From positions 4,092,001 to 4,156,000 of the forward strand of contig NZ_JARUND010000001.1 in the NCBI RefSeq assembly GCF_036898825.1: 64,000 bases of DNA, written 5' to 3'. Source of the DNA: Streptomyces sp. B21-083. Lineage in GTDB: Bacteria; Actinomycetota; Actinomycetes; Streptomycetales; Streptomycetaceae. Positions 17,402-25,608 of this stretch are shown piece after piece (positions within the stretch are counted from its first letter, which is position 1; every line of letters starts with the position of its first letter). Under the pieces are notes generated by a model. It saw only the letters and a list, made by a program, of their open reading frames with translations. It was not told the origin of the DNA and made no database searches. The position numbers and the translations under genes were made by a program.

Positions 17402-17660
17402 CGCTGTCCTTGCTGTCCTAACGCGAGCGGCAGGCGGTACTGGAGTGCTGGAGCAACCATAGGCGCAGGGCCCGGCGCGACTTGACGCGGAGTCGGGTAC
17501 GCGAACGGACGGGCATTCGATCATGCCTGTGGAAGTGTCAAGAAATCGTCAAGAGTTAGGTAAGGTAACGAAGTACTTGGGTACGCGGTGGCCTCACCTC
17601 GTGTCCGATGTACGTGACCCGCGCGCGTGCAGTGCGCGGGCCAGGGAAGGGAACGGCCCG

Positions 17661-19166
17661 CTGAACGTCCACGACCTCAACCAGCTCCTGCTCGTCTGCT
17701 CGCTCGTCCTCCTCATCGCTGTGGCAGCGGTCCGGATCTCCTCGCGCAGCGGGCTCCCCAGCCTGCTCGTGTACCTGGGGATCGGCATCGCCATGGGCCA
17801 GGACGGCATCGGCGACATCCACTTCGACAACGCCGAACTGACCCAGGTCATCGGGTACGCGGCCCTGGTCGTGATCCTGGCCGAGGGCGGCCTGGGCACG
17901 AAGTGGAAGGAGATCAAGCCGGCCCTCCCGGCCGCCTCCGCGCTGGCGCTGGCGGGCGTCGCGGTGAGCGTCGGGATCACGGCGACGGCGGCGCACTACC
18001 TGGTCGGGCTCGAGTGGCGGCAGGCGTTCATCATCGGCGCGGTGGTGTCCTCGACGGACGCGGCGGCGGTCTTCTCCGTCCTGCGGAAAATCCCCCTCCC
18101 CGCGCGCGTGACAGGCACCCTGGAGGCCGAGTCGGGCTTCAACGACGCCCCGGTGGTCATCCTGGTCGTCTCACTGTCCACGGCGGGCCCGGTCGAGCAC
18201 TGGTACAAGCTGCTCGGCGTGATCGTCATGGAGCTGGCCATCGGCGCGGCCATCGGCATCGCGGTCGGCTGGCTCGGCTCCTGGGGCCTCCGACACGTGG
18301 CCCTGCCCGCCTCCGGCCTCTACCCCATCGCCGTGATGGCGATCGCGGTCACCGGCTACGCGGCCGGCGCCATGGCCCACGGCAGCGGCTTCCTCGCTGT
18401 CTACCTGGCCGCCATGGTCCTCGGCAACGCCAAGCTGCCGCACTGGCCGGCCACCCGCGGCTTCGCCGACGGACTCGGCTGGATCGCCCAGATCGGCATG
18501 TTCGTCCTGCTCGGCCTGCAGGTGACCCCGCACGAGATGGGCGACGACATCTGGCCCGCGCTCGTCATAGGACTGGCCCTGACCATGGTGGCGCGCCCGC
18601 TCAGCGTGATCGTCAGCCTGACGCCGTTCCGCGTGCCGTGGCAGGAGCAGACCCTGATGTCCTGGGCCGGGCTGCGCGGAGCCGTGCCCATCATCCTGGC
18701 GACGATCCCCATGGTGAGCGGCATCGAGGACAGCCGTCGCATCTTCAACATCGTCTTCGTCCTGGTCGTCGTCTACACCCTCGTCCAGGGCCCGACGCTC
18801 CCCTGGCTGGCCCGCCAACTGCACCTCGGCAAGGGCTCTGAGGCCGACGACCTCGGCATCGAATCAGCACCCCTGGAGCGGCTGCACGGGCATCTGCTGT
18901 CCGTCGCGATACCCGACGGCTCCAAGATGCACGGCGTCGAGGTGGGTGAGCTGAGGCTGCCACCGGGCGCCGGGGTCACCCTCGTCGTCCGAGATGAAAA
19001 ATCGTTCGTTCCGCTACCGACGACCATCCTGCACCGCGGTGACGAACTCCTCGTGGTGACCACCGACCCGGTCCGCGACGCCACGGAACGCCGGCTGCGG
19101 GCCGTGGGACAGGGCGGCAAGCTGGCGCAGTGGCTGGGGACGGGCGGGAACGGAGCAGAGGCGTGA
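17661..19166 (+). CDS. CPA1-type K+(Na+)/H+ antiporter with TrkA-C-like domain
   Basis: About 501 residues. The likely start is the CTG at 17661, 8 bp behind GGGAAGGGAAC, giving LNVHDLNQLLL; ATG 17523 is possible but adds a non-hydrophobic leader overlapping the divergent gene's promoter. Some 12 membrane helices include SSTDAAAVFSVLRKIPLPARVTGTLEAESGFNDAPVVI, where the ND pair is the ion-binding signature, and WAGLRGAVPIILATIP. Residues ~415-480 form a TrkA-C-like cytosolic domain (LPPGAGVTLVVRD.K.FVPLPTTILHRGDELLVVT). Resembles NhaP2/CvrA. Function: exchange of K+ for H+, probably regulated through the C-terminal domain. Confidence 0.88.
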   Translation: MNVHDLNQLLLVCSLVLLIAVAAVRISSRSGLPSLLVYLGIGIAMGQDGIGDIHFDNAELTQVIGYAALVVILAEGGLGTKWKEIKPALPAASALALAGVAVSVGITATAAHYLVGLEWRQAFIIGAVVSSTDAAAVFSVLRKIPLPARVTGTLEAESGFNDAPVVILVVSLSTAGPVEHWYKLLGVIVMELAIGAAIGIAVGWLGSWGLRHVALPASGLYPIAVMAIAVTGYAAGAMAHGSGFLAVYLAAMVLGNAKLPHWPATRGFADGLGWIAQIGMFVLLGLQVTPHEMGDDIWPALVIGLALTMVARPLSVIVSLTPFRVPWQEQTLMSWAGLRGAVPIILATIPMVSGIEDSRRIFNIVFVLVVVYTLVQGPTLPWLARQLHLGKGSEADDLGIESAPLERLHGHLLSVAIPDGSKMHGVEVGELRLPPGAGVTLVVRDEKSFVPLPTTILHRGDELLVVTTDPVRDATERRLRAVGQGGKLAQWLGTGGNGAEA

Positions 19167-19400
19167 CGCACCTCGCTTCTTCCTTTCACAGGCCCACGGG
19201 TCTACTTGCCCTGTACAGTGAAGGCGCACCCTGATCGAACCAACTCTGTCTGAAGCAGAGCTGGCGCGACCGTATGGCGGCCGGGACATCCTCGTACAGG
19301 GGCGTCGGCATCTACCGCAGTCCGCGCAAGAGGACAGCTCTCGGCGCCGCCCGCCATGAAAAGAGGGGCCGCGCCACCAGGCGGCAGAAAGGCATGGGCC

Positions 19401-20678
19401 GTGGCATCCACGGTCACCTACGGACAGTTGCTCCGCACCCCCGGCGCCTGGACGTTCCTGCTCCCCGGTTTCGCCGCGCGACAGCCGTTCGCGATGCTCA
19501 CCATCTCCATCGTGCTGCTCGTCCAGCACACCACCGGCTCATATGGGACAGCCGGCGCCGTGGCCGCTGTCACCGGCGTCTCCATGGCCCTGTGCGCGCC
19601 CTACGGGGGCCGCCTGGCCGACCGCCACGGCCAGCGCACGGTCCTCGTCCCCGGCGTCGTCCTGCACACCCTGTCCGGCCTCACCCTGACGACGCTGGCG
19701 CTGACCGGCGCCCCCCTGTGGACGCTGTTCAGCGCCGCCGCCCTGACCGGCGCCACCACACCCCAGATCGGCCCCATGGTCCGCGCCCGCTGGGCGGCGA
19801 AGCTCCAGGACTCGCCCCTCATGCCGACGGCGGCGGCCTTCGAGTCCGTCACCGACGAGCTGACCTTCGTCTTCGGCCCGCTGCTCGCCACCGCTCTGTG
19901 CACCGCCCTCGACCCGGCCGCCGGCCTGGTCACCGAGGCCGCGCTGACCCTTCTCGGCGGCCTCCTGTTCGCGGCGCAGAAGAGCACTCAGCCGCCGGTG
20001 GCCGGCGACAACGCGCTCAGCGGACGGCACGCGCGCGGGGAACGTGTTTCGGCACTGGGCATCCCCGGGGTACGCGTCCTGATCGTCGCCTTCCTGGGTA
20101 TCGGGGCCGTCTTCGGCGGGATGCAGGTCTCGCTCGCCGCGTTCAGCGAGTCCACCGGCAACCCCGGCCTGAACGGCGTCCTTTACGGGGTCTTCGCCGC
20201 CGGCAACATGCTTTCCGGCCTGGTCTGCGGAGCCGTCGCCTGGCGCATGGCCCCGCAGCGGCGCCTGGTCGCCGGGTACACGGCCCTCGCGGTCACCGCC
20301 TCCGGCCTGTGGACGGCGGAGTCCGCGCTGACGCTGGCCGGGCTGGGCCTGCTGGTCGGCATGTGTATTGCGCCCGCGCTGATCACCGGCTACACCCTGG
20401 TCGACAGTCTGGTCCCGGCGGGCGCCCGTACCGAGGCGTTCACCTGGCTGACCGGCGCGGTCGCCCTCGGCCAGGCGGCGGCCGTCACCGTCGCCGGTCA
20501 GCTGGAGGACCACCTCTGGGACGGCGCCGGGTTCCTGGTCCCCATGGGCGGCACCCTGCTGGCCCTCGCGACCCTCTTGTCCCTGCGTTCACGGCTCACG
20601 CCGGAGCCGGCGAACCGCCCGGCGAGCCGGACGCTCGCACGTGGCGTCGGTCACCGCGTGCCGGTGACAGTGGACTGA
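19401..20678 (+). CDS. MFS transporter
   Basis: 425 residues from the GTG at 19401, which has GAAAGG at good spacing; ATG 19356 upstream has none. Twelve hydrophobic segments are predicted by eye. MFS motif A is at GGRLADRHGQRTVL between helices 2 and 3. It resembles small drug or sugar efflux MFS proteins of actinobacteria; substrate not inferable. A CTCTG/CAGAG hairpin at about 19248-19264 lies in the leader. Confidence 0.85.
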   Translation: MASTVTYGQLLRTPGAWTFLLPGFAARQPFAMLTISIVLLVQHTTGSYGTAGAVAAVTGVSMALCAPYGGRLADRHGQRTVLVPGVVLHTLSGLTLTTLALTGAPLWTLFSAAALTGATTPQIGPMVRARWAAKLQDSPLMPTAAAFESVTDELTFVFGPLLATALCTALDPAAGLVTEAALTLLGGLLFAAQKSTQPPVAGDNALSGRHARGERVSALGIPGVRVLIVAFLGIGAVFGGMQVSLAAFSESTGNPGLNGVLYGVFAAGNMLSGLVCGAVAWRMAPQRRLVAGYTALAVTASGLWTAESALTLAGLGLLVGMCIAPALITGYTLVDSLVPAGARTEAFTWLTGAVALGQAAAVTVAGQLEDHLWDGAGFLVPMGGTLLALATLLSLRSRLTPEPANRPASRTLARGVGHRVPVTVD

Positions 20679-20708
20679 TCCCCGGGAATACGTCACACTG
20701 GACCGTCG

Positions 20709-20735
20709 TTAGCACTCATCGAGTGAGAGTGCCAG
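20709..20735. promoter_or_regulatory. CIRCE-like HrcA operator
   Basis: TTAGCACTC-N9-GAGTGCCAG: the left arm matches the CIRCE consensus exactly and the right arm at 7 of 9 positions, with the canonical 9-nt spacer. It lies just upstream of the FmdB-type gene and touches its ribosome-binding site (AGGAGG from 20734), so HrcA binding could block transcription. Confidence 0.7.
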
Positions 20736-20747
20736 GAGGAAGACAAA

Positions 20748-21095
20748 GTGCCGACCTACCAGTACCAGTGCACCGAGTGCGGCGAGGGCCTTGAAGCGGT
20801 CCAGAAGTTCACGGACGACGCCCTGACCGAGTGCCCCGCCTGCAACGGCCGCCTGAAGAAGGTGTTCTCCGCGGTCGGCATCGTCTTCAAGGGCTCCGGC
20901 TTCTACCGCAACGACAGCCGCGGCTCGTCGTCGAGCAGTGCGCCCGCGTCGAAGCCGTCGACGGCCTCTTCTTCGACGTCGTCCTCCTCGGACTCGTCGT
21001 CGAGTTCGTCGAGCTCCTCGTCGTCGGGCTCGTCCTCGTCGTCCAGCTCCTCGTCGGGCTCCAGCAGCTCGTCGAGCACCAGCTCGGCCGCGTAG
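20748..21095 (+). CDS. FmdB-family zinc-ribbon protein with long serine tail
   Basis: 115 residues from the GTG at 20748, behind AGGAGGAAG. Residues 1-53 are the FmdB/CxxC_CxxC regulatory domain: MPTYQYQCTECG, then CPACNGRLKKVFSAVGIVFKGSGFYRNDSR, with two CxxC zinc pairs. The remaining 60 residues are almost only serine with some Gly, Thr and Ala, encoded largely by TCG/TCC/AGC. Family members are putative regulators of uncertain function. The CIRCE-like site upstream suggests heat-shock or HrcA control. Confidence 0.9.
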   Translation: MPTYQYQCTECGEGLEAVQKFTDDALTECPACNGRLKKVFSAVGIVFKGSGFYRNDSRGSSSSSAPASKPSTASSSTSSSSDSSSSSSSSSSSGSSSSSSSSSGSSSSSSTSSAA

Positions 21096-21195
21096 CACCG
21101 CCTCTTCGCCCACTGGACCCTGTCGTCGCACGACGACGGGGCCTTCGGCGTTTCCGCGTGCTCGCGGGGTTTTCGGTGCGGGCTAGGGTGCGGGC

Positions 21196-22047
21196 ATGGT
21201 GAATCAGGCGAATTCCGCGGGTGCCGAGATCGGTGTGATCGGTGGCTCCGGCTTCTACTCCTTCCTCGACGACGTGACCGAGATACAGGTCGACACACCG
21301 TACGGCTCCCCCAGTGACTCCCTGTTCTTCGGTGAGCTCGCCGGCCGCCGGGTCGCCTTCCTGCCCCGGCACGGACGCGGTCACCATCTGCCGCCGCACC
21401 GCATCAACTACCGCGCCAACCTCTGGGCGTTGCGTTCGGTCGGCGTACGCCAGGTGCTCGCCCCGTGCGCGGTGGGCGGGCTGCGGCCCGAGTACGGCCC
21501 GGGCACACTGCTCGTGCCGGACCAGCTGGTCGACCGTACGAAGTCCCGGGCGGGGACGTTCTTCGACGGGCTGCCACTGCCCGGCGGTGCCGTCCCGAAC
21601 GTGGTGCACGTGTCTCTCGCCGACCCCTACTGCCCGGTCGGCCGCGCGGTCGCGCTGGAGGCGGCGCGTGGGCGTGACTGGACGCCGGTGGACGGCGGCA
21701 CGCTGGCCGTGATCGAGGGGCCGCGGTTTTCGACCCGCGCCGAATCCCTCTGGTACCGGGCGCAGGGCTGGTCGGTGGTGGGCATGACGGGCCATCCCGA
21801 GGCGGCGCTGGCCCGTGAACTGGAGCTCTGCTACACGACGTTGGCCCTCGTCACCGACCTCGACGCGGGCGCGGAGACCGGCGAGGGCGTCTCCCACGAG
21901 GAGGTGCTCCAGGTGTTCGCGCAGAACGTGGACCGGATGCGGGGTGTGCTGTCCGACGCGGTGGCCGCGCTGCCGGCGGGCGAGACACGGGACTGCCTGT
22001 GCACGAAGGCGCTGGGCGGGATGGATCCGGGCTTCGAACTGCCCTGA
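21196..22047 (+). CDS. mtnP: S-methyl-5'-thioadenosine phosphorylase family
   Basis: 283 residues from ATG 21196. Phosphate-binding GVIGGSGFYSF at the N-terminus, FLPRHGRGHHLPPHRINYRANLWALRSVGVRQVLAPCAVGGL, IEGPRFSTRAES and VGMTGHPEAALARELELCYTTLALVTDLDAG complete the class II purine nucleoside phosphorylase fold. It cleaves MTA to adenine and methylthioribose-1-phosphate; the purine site here (MTGHPEA rather than MTxxPEA with Asn/Asp) leaves some doubt about MTA against other nucleosides. No other methionine-salvage genes nearby. Confidence 0.88.
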   Translation: MVNQANSAGAEIGVIGGSGFYSFLDDVTEIQVDTPYGSPSDSLFFGELAGRRVAFLPRHGRGHHLPPHRINYRANLWALRSVGVRQVLAPCAVGGLRPEYGPGTLLVPDQLVDRTKSRAGTFFDGLPLPGGAVPNVVHVSLADPYCPVGRAVALEAARGRDWTPVDGGTLAVIEGPRFSTRAESLWYRAQGWSVVGMTGHPEAALARELELCYTTLALVTDLDAGAETGEGVSHEEVLQVFAQNVDRMRGVLSDAVAALPAGETRDCLCTKALGGMDPGFELP

Positions 22048-22161
22048 CGACGGGGCGGGACACGAGGTCGGCGGGGCCAAACCTCCCGTTCGGGTGAGCG
22101 AGTTGTCCACAACCGGCGAGTAGTACACAGGCCTCGGCACGGTTCGCCGAGAAGCCTCATC

Positions 22162-22815
22162 GTGGGAGCGCAAGCAGATCCCTCGTCACAGGTGGTGGTC
22201 CCCGTGTCCTACGTACGCACCGTGCCTTCCGCACATTCCGCACCCGCTGCGCCCTCCGCGCCCATCGCGCATCCCGTACGTTCCGTGCGATCCGTCCCGC
22301 TCGTCCCCGCGCCCTGCGAGGTGCCGCACTTCGCCCCCGTGCGGGTGCGCGGCGGGCGGTATCAACTGCGGCGCCTGGTACGGCACCGGAGGCGGGTGCT
22401 CGCCCTCGGCCTCGCCGTCACGGCGGCGGCGATCGTCGCGGCGGGCCCACGCGAGACGACGGGGCCACCGCCCGATGTCGGCCGGGTCCGGGGTCACCCC
22501 GTGGCGGATCCCGTACGGGCACGCCCGGCGGTGGAGATGGTGACAGCGCCGGTCCGGATCGCCGACGCGGCCACGGTCCGGTTGCTGCGGCCCGGTGACC
22601 GGGTCGACGTCATCGCGGCCGAGGACTCTCCGACGGGCACCGCCGCCAGGGTGGTCGCGCGCCGGGCACGGGTGACGCAGGTGCCGCAGGCCCCGACGCC
22701 GCAGGACAGCGTGGCCGAGGGCGGGGCGCTGGTCGTGCTCTCGGTGCCGCACGCCACGGCGTCCCGGCTGGCCGGCGCGGGCGCGACAGCGCGGTTGGCG
22801 GTGACCCTGTGGTGA
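22162..22815 (+). CDS. SAF/RcpC (CpaB-type) domain membrane protein
   Basis: About 217 residues; the start is uncertain. The N-terminal 60 residues are rich in Pro, Ala and Ser. A membrane helix follows at ~82-98 (VLALGLAVTAAAIVAA). Residues ~140-210 (VRIADAATVRLLRPGDRVDVIAAED... ARVVARRARVTQVPQ... LVVLSVPHATASRLAGA) match the RcpC part of CpaB pilus-assembly proteins, which bind cell-wall glycan. A pilus system is not seen in the window, so it may work with tad genes elsewhere or be an orphan. Confidence 0.75.
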   Translation: MGAQADPSSQVVVPVSYVRTVPSAHSAPAAPSAPIAHPVRSVRSVPLVPAPCEVPHFAPVRVRGGRYQLRRLVRHRRRVLALGLAVTAAAIVAAGPRETTGPPPDVGRVRGHPVADPVRARPAVEMVTAPVRIADAATVRLLRPGDRVDVIAAEDSPTGTAARVVARRARVTQVPQAPTPQDSVAEGGALVVLSVPHATASRLAGAGATARLAVTLW

Positions 22816-22962
22816 GCCGACGCGTGATCTTTTCGAACCGTCCGCTGTCAAGTCCCTCGTCGGGGTTACCCAATTGGACAGGCCTGCCGGGCGTTGACGT
22901 AGGTTGCGGAGCTGTTTGTTCCACCATTTGCGTGTACGACGTGTACGAGGAGAGGCCCCGCG

Positions 22963-23433
22963 GTGAGCGAGAAGAAGAAACCGAGCGTCTGGGACGGCTT
23001 CAAAGCCTTCCTGACGCGCGGCAACGTCGTCGATCTGGCGGTAGCGGTGGTCATCGGTACCGCGTTCACCAACATCGTCAACTCGGTGGTCAAGGGCGTC
23101 ATCAACCCCCTGGTGGGGGCATTCGGGACCAAGAACCTGGACAACTACAGCTCCTGCATCAAGGACCCCTGCACCGGCACCGGCGACACCGCGACCGGCA
23201 TCCGGATCATGTGGGGCTCGGTCCTGGGCTCCACGCTCACCTTCCTGATCACCGCGGCCGTCGTCTACTTCCTGATGGTCCTGCCGATGGCGAAGTACCT
23301 GGCCAGGGTGTCCGCACGCCAGAAGGCGAAGGAAGGCGCGCAGGAGGTCATCGAGGTGAGCGAGCTGGAGGTCCTCAAGGAGATCCGCGACGCCCTGGTG
23401 GCCCAGCGGGGCACCGGACACAACGAGCGGTAA
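22963..23433 (+). CDS. mscL: Large-conductance mechanosensitive channel
   Basis: 156 residues from the GTG at 22963 (GAGGAGAGG upstream). Hallmark N-terminus KAFLTRGNVVDLAVAVVIGTAFTNIVNSVVKGVINPLVG forms TM1, then a periplasmic loop with two cysteines (YSSCIKDPCTG), TM2 (TFLITAAVVYFLMVLPM) and a cytosolic helical bundle (EVIEVSELEVLKEIRDALVAQ). Osmotic safety valve. The loop cysteines could form a disulphide, a modest departure from E. coli MscL. Confidence 0.95.
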   Translation: MSEKKKPSVWDGFKAFLTRGNVVDLAVAVVIGTAFTNIVNSVVKGVINPLVGAFGTKNLDNYSSCIKDPCTGTGDTATGIRIMWGSVLGSTLTFLITAAVVYFLMVLPMAKYLARVSARQKAKEGAQEVIEVSELEVLKEIRDALVAQRGTGHNER

Positions 23434-23455
23434 GAGACGGCCTGGTTCGGCGGGT

Positions 23456-23647
23456 TCAGAGGTGGTGGGGCGGCTTCTCGTCGAGGAAGCGCTTCAGGTC
23501 GGCCGCACTGTCGCCGCTGTCGCCGCCGTCGCCCGGGCGCTCGCCCCACCCCCGGTCGGTGTCGTCCGACGACTGCTGGTCCAGTGGGTCGTCGAAGATC
23601 AGCGCGGGCTTCGGCTCGCGCGGTCCGGGGGCGGCGGGGCTGCTCAT
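23456..23647 (-). CDS. Small acidic hypothetical protein
   Basis: 63 residues from ATG 23647 with GGAG upstream. Sequence pattern: SSPAAPGPREPKPALIFDDP, then LDQQSSDDTDRGWGERPGD and a C-terminal SAADLKRFLDEKPPHHL. It ends 23 bp from the convergent mscL stop. Disordered and acidic. It looks like one of the short conserved Streptomyces proteins of unknown function; I do not recognise a domain. Confidence 0.65.
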   Translation of the reverse strand: MSSPAAPGPREPKPALIFDDPLDQQSSDDTDRGWGERPGDGGDSGDSAADLKRFLDEKPPHHL

Positions 23648-23750
23648 GACTCCAGGGTACGTCCCGCCTGCCGGGCCCTGTCCGGGCCGTGGGGAGTCCG
23701 CCGGATCACGATCACGCTCCGGCACCGGCCTTCGGCCTGCGAGCGGTGGC

Positions 23751-25199
23751 TCATTGCCGTTTCATTATGACGTCGATTTCTTCCTCGAACTCGACGCTGA
23801 CGACACCTTGGTCGATACCTACACCGTACACAGAGTGACCGCACGTACGTGCGACAAGGTGCATCACGTCTTCTTCGACCTCTGCTTCTTGACATCCTCC
23901 CCCGTCCTCAAAAGAAAAGAGGGGGATTCCAACCCAGATGGGTTGAGGTTCACGGACGCTCGAAGGGCTGGTGGCCCTTGTCGTCCCTCCGACACCGGCA
24001 GTGTGCCGGGGGCGGGGGATCCCGCCCTGTCCTGCCGCGACGTTGTTTGCTGCGTTCTCGTCGGCGTTGCAGGTGAACCCGCAGGACACACAGACGAAGT
24101 CGGCTTGGCTCTTGCGCGACTTCTTCTCGATCCATCCGCAGGCACTGCACCGCATAGAGGTGAAGGGGGCAGGTACATCCTCGACCCGTCCAGGGGCCTT
24201 GTGCTCGGTGCGCCGACGGAGCAAGCCCCAGCCCTGGGCCAGGATTGCCCGGTTCAGCCCGGCCTTCTGCCTGACCTGCTTCCCAGGCTGCTCGACCGTC
24301 CCCTTTGCTGAGGCGGTCATGTTCGCGATGTTCAGCTTCTCGAACCGCACCAGGTCATAGTCACGGGCGAGCATCGTGCTGGTCTTCTCACACCAGTCCT
24401 TACGCCGGTCGACTTCACGTGCCCTGAGCCTGGCGACCATGGCGTACCCAGCGGTTTTGGCCTCACTGCCCTTCGGAGCGCGGGCCGCACGGCGCTGGTG
24501 CTTCCGGATCTGGGCACGTTCCCTGACGGTCAACTGCGGACAGTTCAGCTTCCGTCCGTCCGAGAGAGCCGCGGTGATTCTCACGCCCCGATCAATGCCG
24601 ATGACCTCACCCGTGCCCGGCGCGTCGACCGGCGCGGGCACGACCGCGAACGCCACATGCCATTGCCCGTTGCGGAAGGTGACGCGGAACGTCTTCGCCT
24701 CCGGCAGCTTGCGCCGGGTGAGCCGGAAGCGCACCCATCCGCAGCCGGGCACCTTGACTTGCGCCCACGTGCGGTTGAGCTTACGCACCACGACCAAGCG
24801 GCCCATCACCTGCTTGCCCCTGGCGTTCAGCTTGGGCGACCCGTCCGGCGCGAACTCCGGCACCCGGTCAGTGCCAATGACCCGGAAGCCCTCGTGTACG
24901 TGCTTCCTGCGCCATCTAGGCTCACCGAAGCCGGAGGCGAACCTGGCGTTCTTGGCCCTGGCGAAGTCCTTCAGGGCCTGCTGCTGCACATCCGCGTTCC
25001 CGGCCGCCAACCATGCGTTGTCGCGCCGGGCTTCGGTGAGCTGACGGCACTGCTCGGCAAAACCGGGCGCGACCCTACGACCCTTGTACCAGTGCGCGTG
25101 CTGCTCGACAGCGAGGTTCCACACGTACCGGGCGTGCGCACAGTGGTCGAGCATGATGCCCGACTGCTCGCTCGTCGGGTACATCCGAAACCGGGACAT
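23751..25199 (-). CDS. tnpB: TnpB (IS200/IS605 OrfB) RNA-guided nuclease, C-terminally extended
   Basis: 482 residues from ATG 25199. RuvC-like triad visible: D203 (EVIGIDRGVRI), E287 (LVRFEKLN), D380 (CNADENAANN); zinc ribbon C351xxC354 ... C370xxC373. The N-terminal OrfB helix-turn-helix (MLDHCAHARYVWNLAVEQH) is intact. Apparently catalytically complete. There is no stop at the element's right end: the frame passes codon 437 (CAA at the GATGTCAA end) and adds about 45 residues of flanking sequence ending IDVIMKRQ. No TnpA is nearby, so transposition would need help in trans. Family knowledge: TnpB cuts DNA guided by a right-end omega RNA. Confidence 0.9.
   Translation of the reverse strand: MSRFRMYPTSEQSGIMLDHCAHARYVWNLAVEQHAHWYKGRRVAPGFAEQCRQLTEARRDNAWLAAGNADVQQQALKDFARAKNARFASGFGEPRWRRKHVHEGFRVIGTDRVPEFAPDGSPKLNARGKQVMGRLVVVRKLNRTWAQVKVPGCGWVRFRLTRRKLPEAKTFRVTFRNGQWHVAFAVVPAPVDAPGTGEVIGIDRGVRITAALSDGRKLNCPQLTVRERAQIRKHQRRAARAPKGSEAKTAGYAMVARLRAREVDRRKDWCEKTSTMLARDYDLVRFEKLNIANMTASAKGTVEQPGKQVRQKAGLNRAILAQGWGLLRRRTEHKAPGRVEDVPAPFTSMRCSACGWIEKKSRKSQADFVCVSCGFTCNADENAANNVAAGQGGIPRPRHTAGVGGTTRATSPSSVREPQPIWVGIPLFSFEDGGGCQEAEVEEDVMHLVARTCGHSVYGVGIDQGVVSVEFEEEIDVIMKRQ
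23889..24090 (-). ncRNA. Candidate omega RNA of tnpB
   Basis: In characterised systems the guide RNA scaffold overlaps the tnpB 3' end and the right end. Here that stretch holds three hairpins: CCCGCC-rich, GCACACTGCCGGTGT, and the terminal GGAATCCCCC...GGGGGAGG stem. The guide would begin at about 23888 with GAAGCAGAGGTCG. The 5' limit is a guess. Confidence 0.4.
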
Positions 25200-25243
25200 G
25201 CCGTGAATCTAGCCAACACATTCCCTGATCGGGCAGGCAATCG
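23889..25243 (-). mobile_element. IS200/IS605 (IS1341-type) TnpB-only element
   Basis: The right end is taken at GATGTCAA (23889), preceded by the hairpin CCCCCTC...GAGGACGGGGG characteristic of these elements. The left end is taken just inside TTGAT (25244-25248 on the minus strand), a sequence like the TAM/target of known IS605 elements; a CCTG/CAGG stem follows. No target duplication is expected for this family. The ends are by inspection and may be off by a few bases. Confidence 0.6.
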
Positions 25244-25413
25244 ATCAACATCACCTGTGTGAGTGACCGCTCCCGGTTACCAATCCGGCAGAAGACCGGC
25301 TCCAGGGCCCTCAACTCCGAGACCCTGTACGTCTGCTTGAGATCGGCCACAGCGCCGTCACTGTCGCCACACCGGATTGCCCTGGCAGTGTTCCGGCTAA
25401 GCTGCCCCGCCAC
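25244..25413 (-). pseudogene. Possible gene fragment interrupted by the TnpB element
   Basis: A minus-strand frame from GTG 25413 (AGQLSRNTARAIRCGDSDGA, then ADLKQTYRVSELRALEP...GNRERSLTQVML) runs to the proposed left end. On the other side of the element, EAEVEEDVMHLVARTCGHSV...EIDVIMKRQ runs to a stop at 23751. If the right junction falls at 23890 the two join in frame as about 102 residues; at 23889 they join with a shift that gives a stop after 8 codons. No family recognised. Confidence 0.3.
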
Positions 25414-25608
25414 TCAGAAGCGGGCGTTCGCCTCGGGATTGAAGGACCGGGCACCCTGCCTGAAGGCAAGGTGTCGGCGCTCGCGGTGGCGACCGGGGTG
25501 ACGCTGACCGCCCGGACAGCAGCCGGGGAGCGCCGGGCGGGAGACGCGGAAGCGACGAAGGAAGGCTGAGGAGGCGGAAGAAGGGGTCGCTGGACAACAC
25601 TGGGCGTC

